In this document: positions 44,616 to 55,372 of the stretch, in pieces
How the letters are laid out: each line of letters starts with the position of its first letter
Position numbering within the stretch: the first letter of the stretch is position 1
Source: Enterobacteriaceae bacterium RIT714
Lineage (GTDB): Bacteria; Pseudomonadota; Gammaproteobacteria; Enterobacterales; Enterobacteriaceae
NCBI GenBank assembly: GCA_009668015.1
Contig: WJYB01000009.1
Location: 62,001 to 126,000, forward strand
Reading direction: 5' to 3'
Length of the DNA stretch: 64,000 bases
Notes under the pieces: model-generated
What the model was told of the DNA's origin: nothing
The model's database searches: none
The model's input: only the letters and a program-made list of their open reading frames with translations
Program-made: the position numbers and the translations under genes

Positions 44616-45932
44616 TTACGATTTAGTCGACTGCTCAAAGCGGCGCAGCAGTTGGTTACCACGCTCTACCGCGGAATCCAGCGCCTGTTGTGGCGTTTTC
44701 TTACCGGTCCACACGCTTTCCAGCTCTTCGTCTACGATGGTGCGGATCTGCGGCATATTGCCCAGACGCAAACCTTTAGTGAACGGTAACGGCGGCTTGT
44801 TCAGCATCTGACGCGTTGCGATATCTGCACCCGGGTTTTTGTCATAGAAACCCTGCTCGCGCGTCAGGTCGTAAGCGGCTTTGGTGATCGGCAGATAGCC
44901 GGTCTTTTGGTGCCATTCGGCGGCATTCTCTGGTTTGGCGAGGAAATCGAGGAACTCGGCAACGCCTTTGTAGGTGCCATTATCTTTGCCCTGCATCACC
45001 CACAGGCTCGCCCCGCCGATGATGGCGTTCTGCGGCGCGCCTTTGGCATCCGCATCGTAAGGCATCATGCCCACGCCGTAGTTAAATTTGGCGTAGTGGC
45101 GGATATCCGCCAGCGATCCGGAAGACGCGGTGGTGATCGCACAATCTCCGCTGTAGAACTTCTCGGTGGATTCGTCTTTACGCCCGAAGTAGCTGAAATC
45201 CCCTTTCTTATTCAGCGCTTCCAGCAGAGCGATGTGTTTCACCTGCTCTGGCTTATTGAATTCCAGCACCGCATCCGTACCGTCGAAGCCGTTGTTTTTG
45301 GTCGCGACCGGCAGACCATGCCAGGCGCTAAAGTTTTCAATCTGGATCCAGCCCTGCCAGCCGCTGGCGTAACCGCATTTCATGCCTGCCGCTTTCAGCT
45401 TCGCCGTGTACTCCGCCAGATCCTGCCAGGTTTTCGGCGGTTGCTCCGGATCTAAGCCGGCTTTTTTGAAGGCGTCTTTGTTGTAGTACAGAACAGGCGT
45501 TGAGCTGTTAAATGGCTGAGACAGTAAATGTCCGGTTTTAGAATCGGTGTAGTAACCCGAGACGGTTGGTACGAACTGAGACTCGTCGAAGTTAATGCCC
45601 GCCTCTTTAAACACCTCATACACCGGTTTAATCGCTTTAGACGCCATCATGGTCGCGGTGCCGACTTCGTAAACCTGGAGCAACGCCGGGGCGTTACCGG
45701 TGCGGAATGCGGCAATGCCCGCGCTCAGACTCTGCTCGTAGTTACCTTTGTACACCGGCACAATTTTGTAATCCGGATGGGTGGCGCTAAAACGTTGCGC
45801 CAGGGAATCCACCTCTTTACCCAACTCCCCTTCCATGGAATGCCAGAACGGAATCGTGGTGACAGCCATTGCGTTCGTCGCAAAAGCCAGACCCAGTGCC
45901 AGACCCAAAGCTGTGTGTCGTAACGATGTCAT
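44616..45932 (-). CDS. ugpB: sn-Glycerol-3-phosphate-binding periplasmic protein
   Basis: 438 residues, as in E. coli. It has a Sec signal peptide ([23 protein letters not shown], then [12 protein letters not shown]) and is a cluster D-type solute-binding protein for glycerol-3-phosphate and glycerophosphocholine. I took ATG 45932: the ATG six bases earlier abuts the AGAGAG ribosome-binding sequence. It is first in ugpBAECQ, with a Pho-box-like element 74 bases upstream. The N-terminal signal differs from K-12 while the mature part is almost the same. Confidence 0.96.
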   Translation of the reverse strand: MTSLRHTALGLALGLAFATNAMAVTTIPFWHSMEGELGKEVDSLAQRFSATHPDYKIVPVYKGNYEQSLSAGIAAFRTGNAPALLQVYEVGTATMMASKAIKPVYEVFKEAGINFDESQFVPTVSGYYTDSKTGHLLSQPFNSSTPVLYYNKDAFKKAGLDPEQPPKTWQDLAEYTAKLKAAGMKCGYASGWQGWIQIENFSAWHGLPVATKNNGFDGTDAVLEFNKPEQVKHIALLEALNKKGDFSYFGRKDESTEKFYSGDCAITTASSGSLADIRHYAKFNYGVGMMPYDADAKGAPQNAIIGGASLWVMQGKDNGTYKGVAEFLDFLAKPENAAEWHQKTGYLPITKAAYDLTREQGFYDKNPGADIATRQMLNKPPLPFTKGLRLGNMPQIRTIVDEELESVWTGKKTPQQALDSAVERGNQLLRRFEQSTKS

Positions 45933-46005
45933 TGTCATCTCTCTTATTGTGCCGGATGCGCGATATCACGCGTTTTATGCTCGCGAGGTAACATGACATG
46001 CTCGA

Positions 46006-46023
46006 ATGACAGAAAAATAACTT
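46006..46023 (-). promoter_or_regulatory. Candidate Pho box of ugpB
   Basis: On the minus strand AAGTTATTTTTCTGTCAT fits the 18-base Pho box CTGTCATAWAWCTGTCAY: right half perfect, left half degenerate, spacing 11. Another ATGTCAT half-site follows at 45991-45999. PhoB activates ugp in E. coli when phosphate is scarce. Confidence 0.6.
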
Positions 46024-46109
46024 TTTAATTACAAATAGATTACAAAGGGGCTTCAGGCAGATGATGGCGAGGTGAAGGTAATATGGCGGAAAAAAGCGGG
46101 ATGCGGTTT

Positions 46110-46148
46110 TATGCCCTCACTCCGGGCCTGTTCCACAGGAAGAGGGCA
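46110..46148. repeat. Degenerate hairpin repeat between ugpB and doc
   Basis: ATGCCCTCACTCCGGGCCTG and GGAAGAGGGC form a worn copy of the window-wide hairpin family, at the 3' side of doc. Confidence 0.5.
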
Positions 46149-46153
46149 AATGG

Positions 46154-46522
46154 CTAGCCACGTAAACGCTGAACGATCTCGTCTAGCGACAAACGGCCCG
46201 CAGCTGCCTCAACCGTCATCGCCACATAATCAGGATTGGCGATTAAGGAGATGCCGTTACGTTTGAGAAATAGCAGCGTGATAAATAATGCTGTTCGTTT
46301 ATTACCATCATTGAAAATATGGCCCCGAGAAATAGCCAGCAAGTGCATCGCTGCCAGGATCCAGACATCCGTTACGCCTTCGTATTCGTACTTATTCAAC
46401 ACACGATACAAAAGCGCTTCCGCCCGCCCCGAATCCGCCATCCCCGTTACACCGGGCGTGACGCACAGTAATTTGTCATGGAAGCGAATTATCTCTTCCG
46501 CTGAGATAAATTGCAGGGTCAT
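46154..46522 (-). CDS. doc: Doc-type toxin (Fic/AMP-transferase fold kinase)
   Basis: 122 residues, the Doc length. The core motif HIFNDGNKRT is at residues 68-77. It has Lys in the position where true Fic enzymes have Gly, as in P1 Doc, which phosphorylates EF-Tu and so stops translation. SAEEIIRFHDKLL at the N-terminus is also typical. The start overlaps the antitoxin stop as ATGA (46519-46522). This gene pair is not at this locus in K-12, so the module is accessory. All motif residues seem intact, so activity is plausible. Confidence 0.92.
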   Translation of the reverse strand: MTLQFISAEEIIRFHDKLLCVTPGVTGMADSGRAEALLYRVLNKYEYEGVTDVWILAAMHLLAISRGHIFNDGNKRTALFITLLFLKRNGISLIANPDYVAMTVEAAAGRLSLDEIVQRLRG

Positions 46523-46740
46523 TTGTCAGCCAGTTCTCGTATTTCGTTGCCGTGAACGCCCATGATGGCATCAAATTCAGCATCCAGTTTTGCCGCCTGA
46601 TAACGCTCAAACTCGTCTGCGCTAATGATCACGGCGGGCTTATGCCCGCGACGGGTAATAGTGACAGGCGTCCCGGTGGCGGCTGTATCTAACGCTGATG
46701 CCAGATTTTGACGTGCTTCACTGTAGTTCATTGTACGCAT
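46519..46740 (-). CDS. phd: Phd/YefM-family antitoxin
   Basis: 73 residues from ATG 46740 (RTMNYSEARQNLASALD), with an N-terminal Phd/YefM DNA-binding fold (VTITRRGHKPAVIISADEFE) and an acidic C-terminus (KLDAEFDAIMGVHGNEI) that should wrap the toxin. A second ATG at 46731 is possible. GGGGGC upstream is the ribosome-binding sequence. It precedes doc, the usual order, and overlaps it by four bases. A palindromic operator with GTAC motifs lies just upstream. Confidence 0.9.
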   Translation of the reverse strand: MRTMNYSEARQNLASALDTAATGTPVTITRRGHKPAVIISADEFERYQAAKLDAEFDAIMGVHGNEIRELADK

Positions 46741-46750
46741 ATTGCCCCCT

Positions 46751-46790
46751 TTTCTGTACGTATTAATTGTACAACTTAAACGTACAGAAA
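46751..46790. promoter_or_regulatory. Operator/promoter of phd-doc
   Basis: An 11-bp perfect inverted repeat TTTCTGTACGT / ACGTACAGAAA (46751-46761, 46780-46790) has a third palindrome TGTACA (46768-46773) between its arms. It ends 10 bases before the antitoxin start. Repeated GTAC palindromes are what Phd dimers bind in the P1 system. The minus-strand promoter probably overlaps. Confidence 0.75.
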
Positions 46791-46791
46791 A

Positions 46792-46826
46792 CAAAAAAGC
46801 CGGGTGGCAGCTTCGCCTTACCCGGC
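46792..46826 (-). terminator. REP-type terminator after livF
   Basis: GCCGGGT / ACCCGGC (46799-46826) is the classic enterobacterial REP hairpin GCCGGGTGGC...CCTTACCCGGC. On the minus strand it is followed by six T, so it probably ends livKHMGF. It lies 61 bases past livF and only a few bases from the phd operator. Confidence 0.78.
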
Positions 46827-46886
46827 CTTTGGATGATGAACGCTGATACCCTCATCCCGACGGGAAGAGGGAAAAACCTATCTGGC

Positions 46887-47600
46887 CTAGCCGCCCAGGT
46901 ATGCACTCCGCACCGCTTCGTTTGCCAGCAGCGCGTCTCCGGTATCTTCCAGTACCACGTGACCGTTCTCCAGCACATAGCCTCGGTCCGCGAGCTTCAG
47001 CGCCTGGTTGGCATTTTGCTCAACGAGGAAGATGGTCATCCCCTCTTTGCGCAGCTGCTCGATGGTGTCGAAAATCTGCTGGATGATGATCGGCGCTAAA
47101 CCAAGCGACGGCTCATCCAGCAGCAGCAGACGGGGCTGGCTCATCAGCGCACGGCCAATCGCCAGCATCTGCTGTTCACCGCCGGACATCGTGCCCGCAC
47201 GCTGGATACGCCGCTCGTACAGACGCGGAAAGAGTTCATACACGCGCTTGATGCGGGTTTGATACTGGTCGCGTTCGGCAAAGAAGCCGCCCATCGCCAG
47301 GTTCTCTTCCACCGTCATACGGGAGAACACGCGGCGGCCTTCCGGCACTATCGCCACGGCTTCGCGCATGATTTTCGCCGTCTGCCAGTCGGTAATATCT
47401 TTTCCATCGAAGACGATACGTCCGCTGGACGCACGCGGGTCACCGCACAGCGTCCCGAGCAGCGTGGTTTTGCCCGCGCCGTTTGCGCCAATCAGCGTCA
47501 CAATTTCGCCCTGATTGATGTGCAGACTGACGTCGTGCAGCGCCTGAATTTTGCCGTAGTGGGCATTCACCTTGTCAAAAGATAACATCGCTTTTTCCAT
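46887..47600 (-). CDS. livF: Branched-chain amino acid ABC transporter ATPase LivF
   Basis: 237 residues, as in E. coli. It has Walker A GANGAGKTT near residue 38, signature MSGGEQQML and Walker B LLLLDEPSLGLAP. It works with LivG on the inner face of the membrane to import leucine, isoleucine, valine and other amino acids. The start at 47600 (MEKAMLSFDKV) follows the family; seven upstream codons are rejected. It is last in livKHMGF. Confidence 0.97.
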   Translation of the reverse strand: MEKAMLSFDKVNAHYGKIQALHDVSLHINQGEIVTLIGANGAGKTTLLGTLCGDPRASSGRIVFDGKDITDWQTAKIMREAVAIVPEGRRVFSRMTVEENLAMGGFFAERDQYQTRIKRVYELFPRLYERRIQRAGTMSGGEQQMLAIGRALMSQPRLLLLDEPSLGLAPIIIQQIFDTIEQLRKEGMTIFLVEQNANQALKLADRGYVLENGHVVLEDTGDALLANEAVRSAYLGG

Positions 47601-47617
47601 TTTATGACTCGCCCCCA

Positions 47618-48385
47618 TCATGCTTCACCTAAGTAGGCGCGGATCACATCCGGGTTATGACGAATTTCATCCGGTGTGCCGTTCGCCAGCGGCGTCCCCT
47701 GGTTAACCACGTAAATACGATCCGAAATGCCCATCACCAGCTTCATATCGTGCTCAATCAGCAGAATGGTGGTGTCGTGATGGTTACGCAGCTCGACAAT
47801 CAGCTCGTCCAGCTCTTTGGTCTCTTTCGGGTTCAGACCGGCGGCAGGCTCATCGAGCATGAGGATTTCCGGCTGCGTCACCATGCAGCGAATAATTTCC
47901 AGACGACGCTGATCGCCGTACGCCAGATTGCTCGCCTGACGGTTCGCATGCTGAAGCAGACCGATACGCTCAAGCCAGGTCGCCGCGCGATCCAGCGCCT
48001 CGCTCTGGGCGCGACGGAAAGCCGGGGTTTTCAGCAGACCGGAGAAGACCCCGGTTTTCAACTGCTGATGTTGCGCCACCAGCAGATTTTCAATCACCGT
48101 CATCTCCCGGAACAGGCGTACGTGCTGGAAGGTCCGCACCACGCCCATACGGGCAATTTGCTGACCCGGCAGCCCTTCAAGATGCTGATCGCGCAGCATG
48201 ATGGTCCCGCCCGTCGGTTTGTAGAAACCGGTCAGGCAGTTGAACACCGTGGTTTTCCCCGCGCCGTTCGGGCCGATCAAGGAGACAATCTCTTTCGGGA
48301 ACAGGTCCAGCGACACATTGTTGACCGCCAGCAGGCCGCCAAAACGCATCATCAGGCCGTTAACGGATAATAATGGCTGACTCAT
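47618..48385 (-). CDS. livG: Branched-chain amino acid ABC transporter ATPase LivG
   Basis: 255 residues, as in E. coli. Walker [10 protein letters not shown], the signature-like [11 protein letters not shown], and Walker [14 protein letters not shown] are present. The C-terminal extension typical of LivG is present. It overlaps livM by four bases (48382-48385) and is followed by livF after 17 bases. Confidence 0.97.
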   Translation of the reverse strand: MSQPLLSVNGLMMRFGGLLAVNNVSLDLFPKEIVSLIGPNGAGKTTVFNCLTGFYKPTGGTIMLRDQHLEGLPGQQIARMGVVRTFQHVRLFREMTVIENLLVAQHQQLKTGVFSGLLKTPAFRRAQSEALDRAATWLERIGLLQHANRQASNLAYGDQRRLEIIRCMVTQPEILMLDEPAAGLNPKETKELDELIVELRNHHDTTILLIEHDMKLVMGISDRIYVVNQGTPLANGTPDEIRHNPDVIRAYLGEA

Positions 48386-49655
48386 GCCTGCTCTCCTTTC
48401 GCTTGCCCGTTCTTCAGCTTCAACTGCGGACGGGTCATCGGCAGTAAGCCCTGCGGACGCCAGATCATCATCAGCACCATCAAACCACCCAGCATTAACA
48501 TGCTGTATTCGTTAAAGTCACGCATCAGCTCGCGGGAAACCACCAGCAGAATGGCCGCAAGGATAACCGCAAACTGCGAGCCCATCCCGCCGAGCACCAC
48601 GATAGCCAGCACGAAGGCCGATTCGGCAAAGGTGAAAGACTCGGGGCTGACGAAGCCCTGACGCGCAGCAAACAACGTTCCGGCGAAACCGGCAAACGCG
48701 GCGCTGATGGTAAACGCGGTCAGCTTGATGCGGGTCGGATTCAGGCCCAGAGAGCGACAGGCGATCTCATCTTCGCGCAGCGCTTCCCACGCGCGGCCCA
48801 GCGGCATGCGCAGCAGACGGTTAATCACGAACAGGGTCAGGACCACCAGCAGCAGCGCCACCAGATAGAGCCAAATCACCCGGTCGGACGGATCGTATTT
48901 CACGCCGAAGAAGTTGCTGAAGGTATCCCAGCCGCCTTCGCGGGCAGAACGGCTGAACTCCAGCCCGAAGAAGGTCGGTTTCGGGATCTGGCTGATGCCG
49001 TTCGGACCGCCGGTCACTTCGGTGTTATTGAGCAGCAGAATACGGACGATCTCGCCAAAGCCCAGGGTAACAATCGCCAGATAGTCCCCGCGCAGACGCA
49101 GAACCGGGAAGCCGAGCAGGAAACCCGCAGCGGCAGAAACCAGCCCCGCCAGCGGCAGACAGGTCCAGAAACCGAGTCCGTAATAGTGGTTCAATAGCGC
49201 AAAGGTGTAGGCGCCGATAGCGTAAAAACCGCCATAACCCAGAACCAGAAGGCCAGACAGCCCCACCACCACGTTCAGGCCGAGACCCAGAATCACGTAG
49301 ATCATCGTCAGTGTGGCGATATCCACGGTCCCGCGCGACACCATAAATGGCCAGGCCACGGCAATCACCAGCAGCGCGACCAGGAACAATTTCTGCTTAG
49401 CGGTAGAACCGTCAATCGCAGGCAGGACGAACTTCGGCCCGGAGACATTTTTCAACGTTTTCTGGAATACCGGACGTAACAGCTGGAACAGGAAGACCAC
49501 CGCCGTGCCGACAAACACCCACTGCCAGCGGATATCGGCGGCGGTATCCACCACCAGTTTGGTGCCGTTAAGTTCTAACTGCACGCCCATAAAGACGCCC
49601 GCGAGAACAAAGAACATCGCCGCGGAGAGCAGCGCCATCGCAAAGTGCATCGGTT

Positions 49656-49659
<4 letters not shown>
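48382..49659 (-). CDS. livM: Branched-chain amino acid ABC transporter permease LivM
   Basis: 425 residues, as in E. coli. It has an N-terminal extension with two hydrophobic segments, then the LivM permease core with [17 protein letters not shown] and the EAA-like loop [20 protein letters not shown] facing the ATPases. It lies in the inner membrane, pairing with LivH. It overlaps livH by four bases (49656-49659). Confidence 0.97.
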
Positions 49660-50582
<923 letters not shown>

Positions 50583-50643
50583 AAGGAAACCTTTTTAAAT
50601 CCGCCCGTTTTGCGCGGGCGGCGGGATAACTTGTCTTCAGGCG

Positions 50644-51753
50644 TTATTTCGCGACGGTGGAAGAACCATCGGCATGCCACTGGAAGACACCAAATTCAAA
50701 TCCCTTCAGATCGCCTTTCTCATCCCAGTTCAGCGGCCCAATCACGGTGTTCGCACCGTGTGCTTTTAAATCTTTGATTAAATCCAGCGGCGCTTTGCTG
50801 CCGGTACGATCCATGGCTGTCGCCAGAGACTGCACAGCAGCATAGGTGATCCAGACATACGGACCGCTTGGATCTTTCTTCTGCGCGTTGAGCGCGTCCA
50901 CGATAGCCTTATTTGACGCTTCCTGGTCATAGCGTTTTGGCATCGTCACCAGCATGCCTTCGCCTGCGTCACCCGCAATATTGGACAGCGAGGCGTTACC
51001 CACGCCTTCCGGGCCCATAAACTGCGTTTTCAGGCCGGTTGAACGCGCCTGGCGCAGCATCTGTCCCATTTCCGGGTAATAGCCCCCGTAGTAAACGAAG
51101 TCGATATTCTCTTTTTGCAGACGGGCCAGCAGAGCGGAGAAGTCTTTCTCGCCTGCGGTGATGCCGTCGAAGAAGACCACGTTCGCGCCGCCTTTTTTCA
51201 GGCCATCCTGTACGGAGCGCGCCAGGCCTTCGCCGTATTGCTGCTTATCGTGAATGATTGCGATACGCTGCGGCTTCACTTTTTCCAGAATGTACTTCGC
51301 GGCTGTCGGCCCCTGCGAGGAGTCCAGACCGGCCGTTCGCATGATGTACTGATAGCCACGTTGAGTCAGCTCGGGGTTGGTGGCGCCCGGCGTGATCATC
51401 AGAATGCCTTCGTCTTCATAAATATCGGAAGCGGGCTGCGTGGAGGATGAGCAAAGATGACCGATGACGTACTGGATACCGTCGTTAACGATCTTGTTGG
51501 CGACGGCGACGGCTTGTTTCGGATCGCACGCGTCGTCGTATTCCACGCCGACCAGCTTATCCCCTTTGATCCCGCCTTTGGCGTTGATGTCTTTGATCGC
51601 CTGACGCGCACCGTTGAATTCCATATCACCCCACTGGGCAACCGGACCGGACATCGCACCGACAACGGCAACTTTAATCTCTTCCGCCATGGCAGCCTGC
51701 GAAATCGACAGTGCAACCATTCCCGCGATAAATGCTTTCGCGTTCCTTTTCAT
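50644..51753 (-). CDS. livK: Leucine-specific binding protein LivK
   Basis: 369 residues, as in E. coli. It has a signal peptide ([23 protein letters not shown], then [13 protein letters not shown]) and a type I periplasmic-binding fold; the Cys pair in DDACDPKQ and GHLCSSSTQ forms the family disulfide. It prefers leucine. It is first in livKHMGF. The 20 codons upstream of ATG 51753 are not used. LivJ (52671-53771) is a close paralogue with wider specificity. Confidence 0.97.
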   Translation of the reverse strand: MKRNAKAFIAGMVALSISQAAMAEEIKVAVVGAMSGPVAQWGDMEFNGARQAIKDINAKGGIKGDKLVGVEYDDACDPKQAVAVANKIVNDGIQYVIGHLCSSSTQPASDIYEDEGILMITPGATNPELTQRGYQYIMRTAGLDSSQGPTAAKYILEKVKPQRIAIIHDKQQYGEGLARSVQDGLKKGGANVVFFDGITAGEKDFSALLARLQKENIDFVYYGGYYPEMGQMLRQARSTGLKTQFMGPEGVGNASLSNIAGDAGEGMLVTMPKRYDQEASNKAIVDALNAQKKDPSGPYVWITYAAVQSLATAMDRTGSKAPLDLIKDLKAHGANTVIGPLNWDEKGDLKGFEFGVFQWHADGSSTVAK

Positions 51754-52176
51754 CTCTGAATCCCCATTCGTGACGTGTTGTATATATTTTGTTTTATTAT
51801 GGTTAAAAAGCATTCTGTACTTTTAATGAACAACGCTATTTTTACCAGTGCCTTTAATGGTTTAGCGCAGTTTTTTGACAAAAACCAGACTAAAATCTCT
51901 ATTTTTCAGGCGATTAAGCAAAGATAATATTCTGAATTCAGACAGAGATAAACAAATAAAAGCGCACTTTGCAGCATAAAATAACGGTACAAAGCGCCGA
52001 ATAAATCACTACCCTTTAGGTTAAAATTCTGCTTATTTTTCGATCCCTGTATTTTCGCACTGCACATTGCGCTGCTAAAAAAGTAATCACCTGGAGAATG
52101 AGTATAAAAAGTGGAAGCCGCTGGTGAGATAAATTGAGTACACTGCCTTACTCTTTTTGATTTGGACAAGCAGCTA
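51754..52176. other. livK-panM divergent intergenic region
   Basis: 423 AT-rich bases between divergent genes. It should carry the livK promoter with its Lrp control and the panM promoter, but I see no operator I could name with confidence. Reading frames across it lack RBS and family resemblance. Confidence 0.5.
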
Positions 52177-52560
52177 ATGAAACTGACTATCCTTCGTCTG
52201 GTGTCCTTTAGCGACCAGGATCGTATCGACCTGGGCAAGATCTGGCCGGAATATTCCCCGTCATCACTGGCCGTGGATGAAACCCATCGTATTTATGCCG
52301 CCCGCTTTAACGAGCGTTTGCTGGGTGCGGTACGCGTGACGCTGAGCGGATCGCAAGGGGCGCTGGACTCACTGCGCGTGCGTGAGATCACCCGTCGGCG
52401 CGGTGTGGGACAGTATCTGATTGAAGAAGTGGTTCGCGATAACCCGGACATCACCTCGTGGTGGATGGCCGATGTGGGCGTTGAGGACCGCAGCACGATG
52501 GCGGCATTTATGCAGGCGTTGGGCTTTACGGCGCTGGAGAAAGGGTGGGAGAAGCATTAG
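52177..52560 (+). CDS. panM: PanD maturation/regulatory factor PanM (PanZ)
   Basis: 127 residues, as in E. coli. It is a GNAT-fold protein with the acetyl-CoA loop RRRGVGQY (73-80). It binds PanD and triggers its self-cleavage to active aspartate decarboxylase, and with CoA it restrains the enzyme, controlling pantothenate synthesis. The start at 52177 gives MKLTILRL; five upstream codons are rejected. It lies between livK and livJ and ends convergent with livJ. Confidence 0.95.
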   Translation: MKLTILRLVSFSDQDRIDLGKIWPEYSPSSLAVDETHRIYAARFNERLLGAVRVTLSGSQGALDSLRVREITRRRGVGQYLIEEVVRDNPDITSWWMADVGVEDRSTMAAFMQALGFTALEKGWEKH

Positions 52561-52585
52561 GTTTGCTGAATGCGGGCTGATTTGT

Positions 52586-52668
52586 GCGGCCTGATGCCCT
52601 CACCCCGGCCCTCTCCCACCGGGAGAGGATGCAAACACTAAAATGGCAACCTTACGGTTGCCATTTGC
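52586..52668. terminator. Hairpin repeat plus terminator between panM and livJ
   Basis: A REP-like unit (GATGCCCTCACCCCGG, then CCTCTCCC / GGGAGAGG, 52596-52627) runs directly into TGCAAACACTAAAA and the stem AAATGGCAACC / GGTTGCCATTT (52639-52666). Flanking A and T runs allow action in both directions. The same composite exists at 19515-19575 and 31067-31142. Confidence 0.85.
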
Positions 52669-52670
52669 GT

Positions 52671-53771
52671 TTATTTTGCGTCAGTCGCAGAACCATCTGC
52701 ATGCCAGGTAAACACACCAAACTCAAAGCCCTTCAGATCGCCCTTCTCATCCCAGGACAGCGGTCCCATCACGGTATCGACGGAATTCGCTTTCAGCCAG
52801 GTCGCGATTTCAGCCGGATCGGCTGACTGGTTCAGACCCGCCTGCAGCGATTGCAGCGCCGCGTAGGTGGTCCACACGAACGCACCGCTCGGATCCTGTT
52901 TCTTCGCTTTAATTGCGTCTACGATCGGTTTGTTTGCCGGAACCTGGTCATAGTTCTTCGGCTTGGTCACCAGCATCCCTTCAGCCGAGTCACCTGCGAT
53001 GTTAGACAGGGAAACGTTCGCCACACCTTCTGGACCCATAAACTGCGTTTTCAGGCCGGCTGCGCGCGCCTGACGCAGGATCTGACCCATTTCCGGGTGG
53101 TAACCGCCGTAGTACACGAAGTCGATATTCTCTTTCTTCAGACGCGCCACCAGCGTGGAGAAGTCTTTTTCACCTGCGGTAATGCCGTCGAAGAAGACCA
53201 CTTTCGCATTCGCTTTCTTCAGGCTGTCCTGCACGGAGCGCGCCAGGCCCTCACCGTATTGCTGTTTGTCGTGAACAATCGCGATGCGCTGCGGTTTGAC
53301 GGTTTCGAGGATATATTTCGCAGCGGTTGGGCCCTGGTCAGAGTCCAGACCGGTGGTACGCAGAATCAGTTTATAACCCCGCGCGGTCAGCTCTGGTGCG
53401 GTCGCCGCCGGGGTGATCATCAGAATGCCTTCGTCTTCGTAAATATCAGACGCTGGCTGGGTGGAGGAGGAGCACAGGTGGCCAATCACGTATTTAATCC
53501 CGTCGTTGACCACTTTGTTCGCCACGGCAACCGCTTGTTTCGGGTCGCAGGCATCATCATATTTTACGATCTGCAGTTTTTCGCCTTTGATGCCGCCTTT
53601 AGCATTAATATCTGCAACCGCTTGTTCTGCGCCCGTAAATTCCTGGTCGCCGTACTGCGCTACCGGACCGGACATTGCACCCACCACAGCAACTTTAATA
53701 TCAGCCTGAGCCATGGTGCTGAATGCCAACGCGATACATCCTGCCAGTAACGCTTTACCCTTCATATTCAT
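52671..53771 (-). CDS. livJ: Leu/Ile/Val-binding protein LivJ
   Basis: 366 residues (E. coli 367). It has a signal peptide ([23 protein letters not shown], then [12 protein letters not shown]) and a type I solute-binding fold; residues and the Cys pair match LivK (about 80 percent alike by eye). It delivers Leu, Ile, Val and others to LivHMGF. It is a separate transcription unit upstream of panM. The start at 53771 is the first ATG of the tandem pair; a second lies two codons in. Confidence 0.96.
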   Translation of the reverse strand: MNMKGKALLAGCIALAFSTMAQADIKVAVVGAMSGPVAQYGDQEFTGAEQAVADINAKGGIKGEKLQIVKYDDACDPKQAVAVANKVVNDGIKYVIGHLCSSSTQPASDIYEDEGILMITPAATAPELTARGYKLILRTTGLDSDQGPTAAKYILETVKPQRIAIVHDKQQYGEGLARSVQDSLKKANAKVVFFDGITAGEKDFSTLVARLKKENIDFVYYGGYHPEMGQILRQARAAGLKTQFMGPEGVANVSLSNIAGDSAEGMLVTKPKNYDQVPANKPIVDAIKAKKQDPSGAFVWTTYAALQSLQAGLNQSADPAEIATWLKANSVDTVMGPLSWDEKGDLKGFEFGVFTWHADGSATDAK

Positions 53772-53935
53772 CCTGAGATTCCCCATTATTATGGTTATTA
53801 CGATTGTTGTGATGTTGTTGTGTAGCGCTTTATTTCAGTTATAGGTCTGCTGCCCGCGCATTTTCAGCACACTCTGCTAAAACATACCCCATTTTTATGG
53901 TTTTGGAATAGCTAATTTGAAATGTATATATGCTA

Positions 53936-53962
53936 CGCCCGGCGCGTGTTTGCCGCCGGGCG
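53936..53962. repeat. Hairpin after the aminotransferase gene
   Basis: 9-bp perfect stem CGCCCGGCG / CGCCGGGCG with a 9-base loop, 7 bases past the stop of the gene at 53970. It is REP-like, has no T-run, and may act as the transcript's 3' end. Confidence 0.6.
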
Positions 53963-53969
53963 AATGGCT

Positions 53970-55235
53970 TTAACGAGTCAGCGCGGCAGAGATAATATCC
54001 AGCGCTTTGCGGAACTGAGCTTCCGGGATGGTGAGGGGATAGAGGAAACGAATCACATTGCCGTGAACGCCACAGCTGAGAAGCAGGAGTCCTTCGGCCA
54101 GCGCGCGCTCCTGCACCTGACGGGTAAATTCCGGTGTAGGTTGTCCGGTCTGCGGATCGTTAAACTCCACCGCCACCATCGACCCTTGCGAACGAATATC
54201 GGCAATAAACGGGCAGCCGGACCTGGCTTTATTAAGCACTTCCACCAGATGATGACCCAGATGTGACGCGCGGGTACACAGATCTTCTTCGTCAATGACA
54301 TCGAGCACCGCCAGTGCCGCTGCGATCGCCAGCGGGTTACCGGCATAGGTTCCGCCCAGCCCGCCCGGCGCTGGCGCATCCATCACCTCTGCGCGGCCAG
54401 ACACTGCCGAGAGCGGCATCCCGCCCGCCAGACTTTTGGCCATGGTGATCAGATCCGGTTTAACGCAGTGATGTTCCATCGAAAACAGTTTACCGGTACG
54501 CGCAAAACCGGTTTGCACTTCGTCAGCGATCAGCAAAATACCGTGGGTGTCGCACAGCGCGCGCAGACCCTGCATAAAATCGGCTGGCGCGACGTTGAAG
54601 CCACCTTCGCCCTGAACCGGTTCAACAATGATTGCCGCCACCTGATCCGGGGCAATATCGGCTTTGAAGATCCGCTCCAGGCTTTTCAGTGCCTCCTGGG
54701 AGCTTACACCGTGAAGCGTATTGGGGTATTGGGCGTGATAGACCGATCCGGGGAACGGGCCGAAGCCAAGTTTGTAGGGAGCGACCTTGCCGGTAAGCGC
54801 CATGGTCATGAAGGTACGACCATGAAAAGCACCGCCGAAGGTGATGAGTCCGGGGCGCTTTGTGTAAGCGCGGGCAATTTTGACGGCGTTTTCAACCGCT
54901 TCGGCGCCCGTCGAGAAGAAAGCGGTTTTGGCTGGCCCTTCAATCGGCACGCGAGCATTGATGCGCTCTGCAAGGGCGACATAGCTTTCGTACGGCACGA
55001 TCTGGTACGCCGTGTGGGTAAAGGCCTGGAGCTGCTTTTCAATGGCGGCAATGACTTTTGGGTGACGGTGGCCGGTGTTGAGCACCGCGATCCCCGCAGC
55101 AAAGTCGATAACTTCGCGACCTTCCACGTCCCACAGCGTGGCGTTTTCCGCTTTATCGGCGTAGAAACCACACATCACGCCGATCCCGCGTGGCGTCGCC
55201 TGCAAACGCCGTTCATTCAGTTCGTTATTTTTCAC
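53970..55235 (-). CDS. PuuE/GabT-type 4-aminobutyrate aminotransferase
   Basis: 421 residues, the PuuE length, and closest by memory to PuuE (ATPRGIGVMCGFYADKAENATLWDVEG; GHRHPKVIAAIEKQL). It is a class III PLP aminotransferase; the PLP lysine is in LITMAKSLAGG and the Asp in LLIADEVQTGFARTG. It would convert GABA plus 2-oxoglutarate to succinate semialdehyde plus glutamate, but substrate choice among omega-amino acids is open. K-12 has no gene here between livJ and rpoH. It stands alone, 137 bases after rpoH on the same strand, behind the rpoH terminator. Confidence 0.88.
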   Translation of the reverse strand: MKNNELNERRLQATPRGIGVMCGFYADKAENATLWDVEGREVIDFAAGIAVLNTGHRHPKVIAAIEKQLQAFTHTAYQIVPYESYVALAERINARVPIEGPAKTAFFSTGAEAVENAVKIARAYTKRPGLITFGGAFHGRTFMTMALTGKVAPYKLGFGPFPGSVYHAQYPNTLHGVSSQEALKSLERIFKADIAPDQVAAIIVEPVQGEGGFNVAPADFMQGLRALCDTHGILLIADEVQTGFARTGKLFSMEHHCVKPDLITMAKSLAGGMPLSAVSGRAEVMDAPAPGGLGGTYAGNPLAIAAALAVLDVIDEEDLCTRASHLGHHLVEVLNKARSGCPFIADIRSQGSMVAVEFNDPQTGQPTPEFTRQVQERALAEGLLLLSCGVHGNVIRFLYPLTIPEAQFRKALDIISAALTR

Positions 55236-55311
55236 CCTGTCCCCCTAAGAGATCCGCTTGCTTAGCGCATCTGTAAGTGTTTGCCAGGGGGGAAGAATTC
55301 GCCAGAGCAGG

Positions 55312-55352
55312 CGTTAAAAAAACAAAACCCCCGAATTTGCATTCGAGGGTTA
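55312..55352 (-). terminator. Terminator after rpoH
   Basis: On the minus strand stem AACCCTCGAAT / ATTCGGGGGTT (one mismatch) is followed by TTTGTTTTTTT. It lies about 22 bases after the rpoH stop. Confidence 0.88.
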
Positions 55353-55372
55353 TCGGGGAAACTTCGCGAGAA

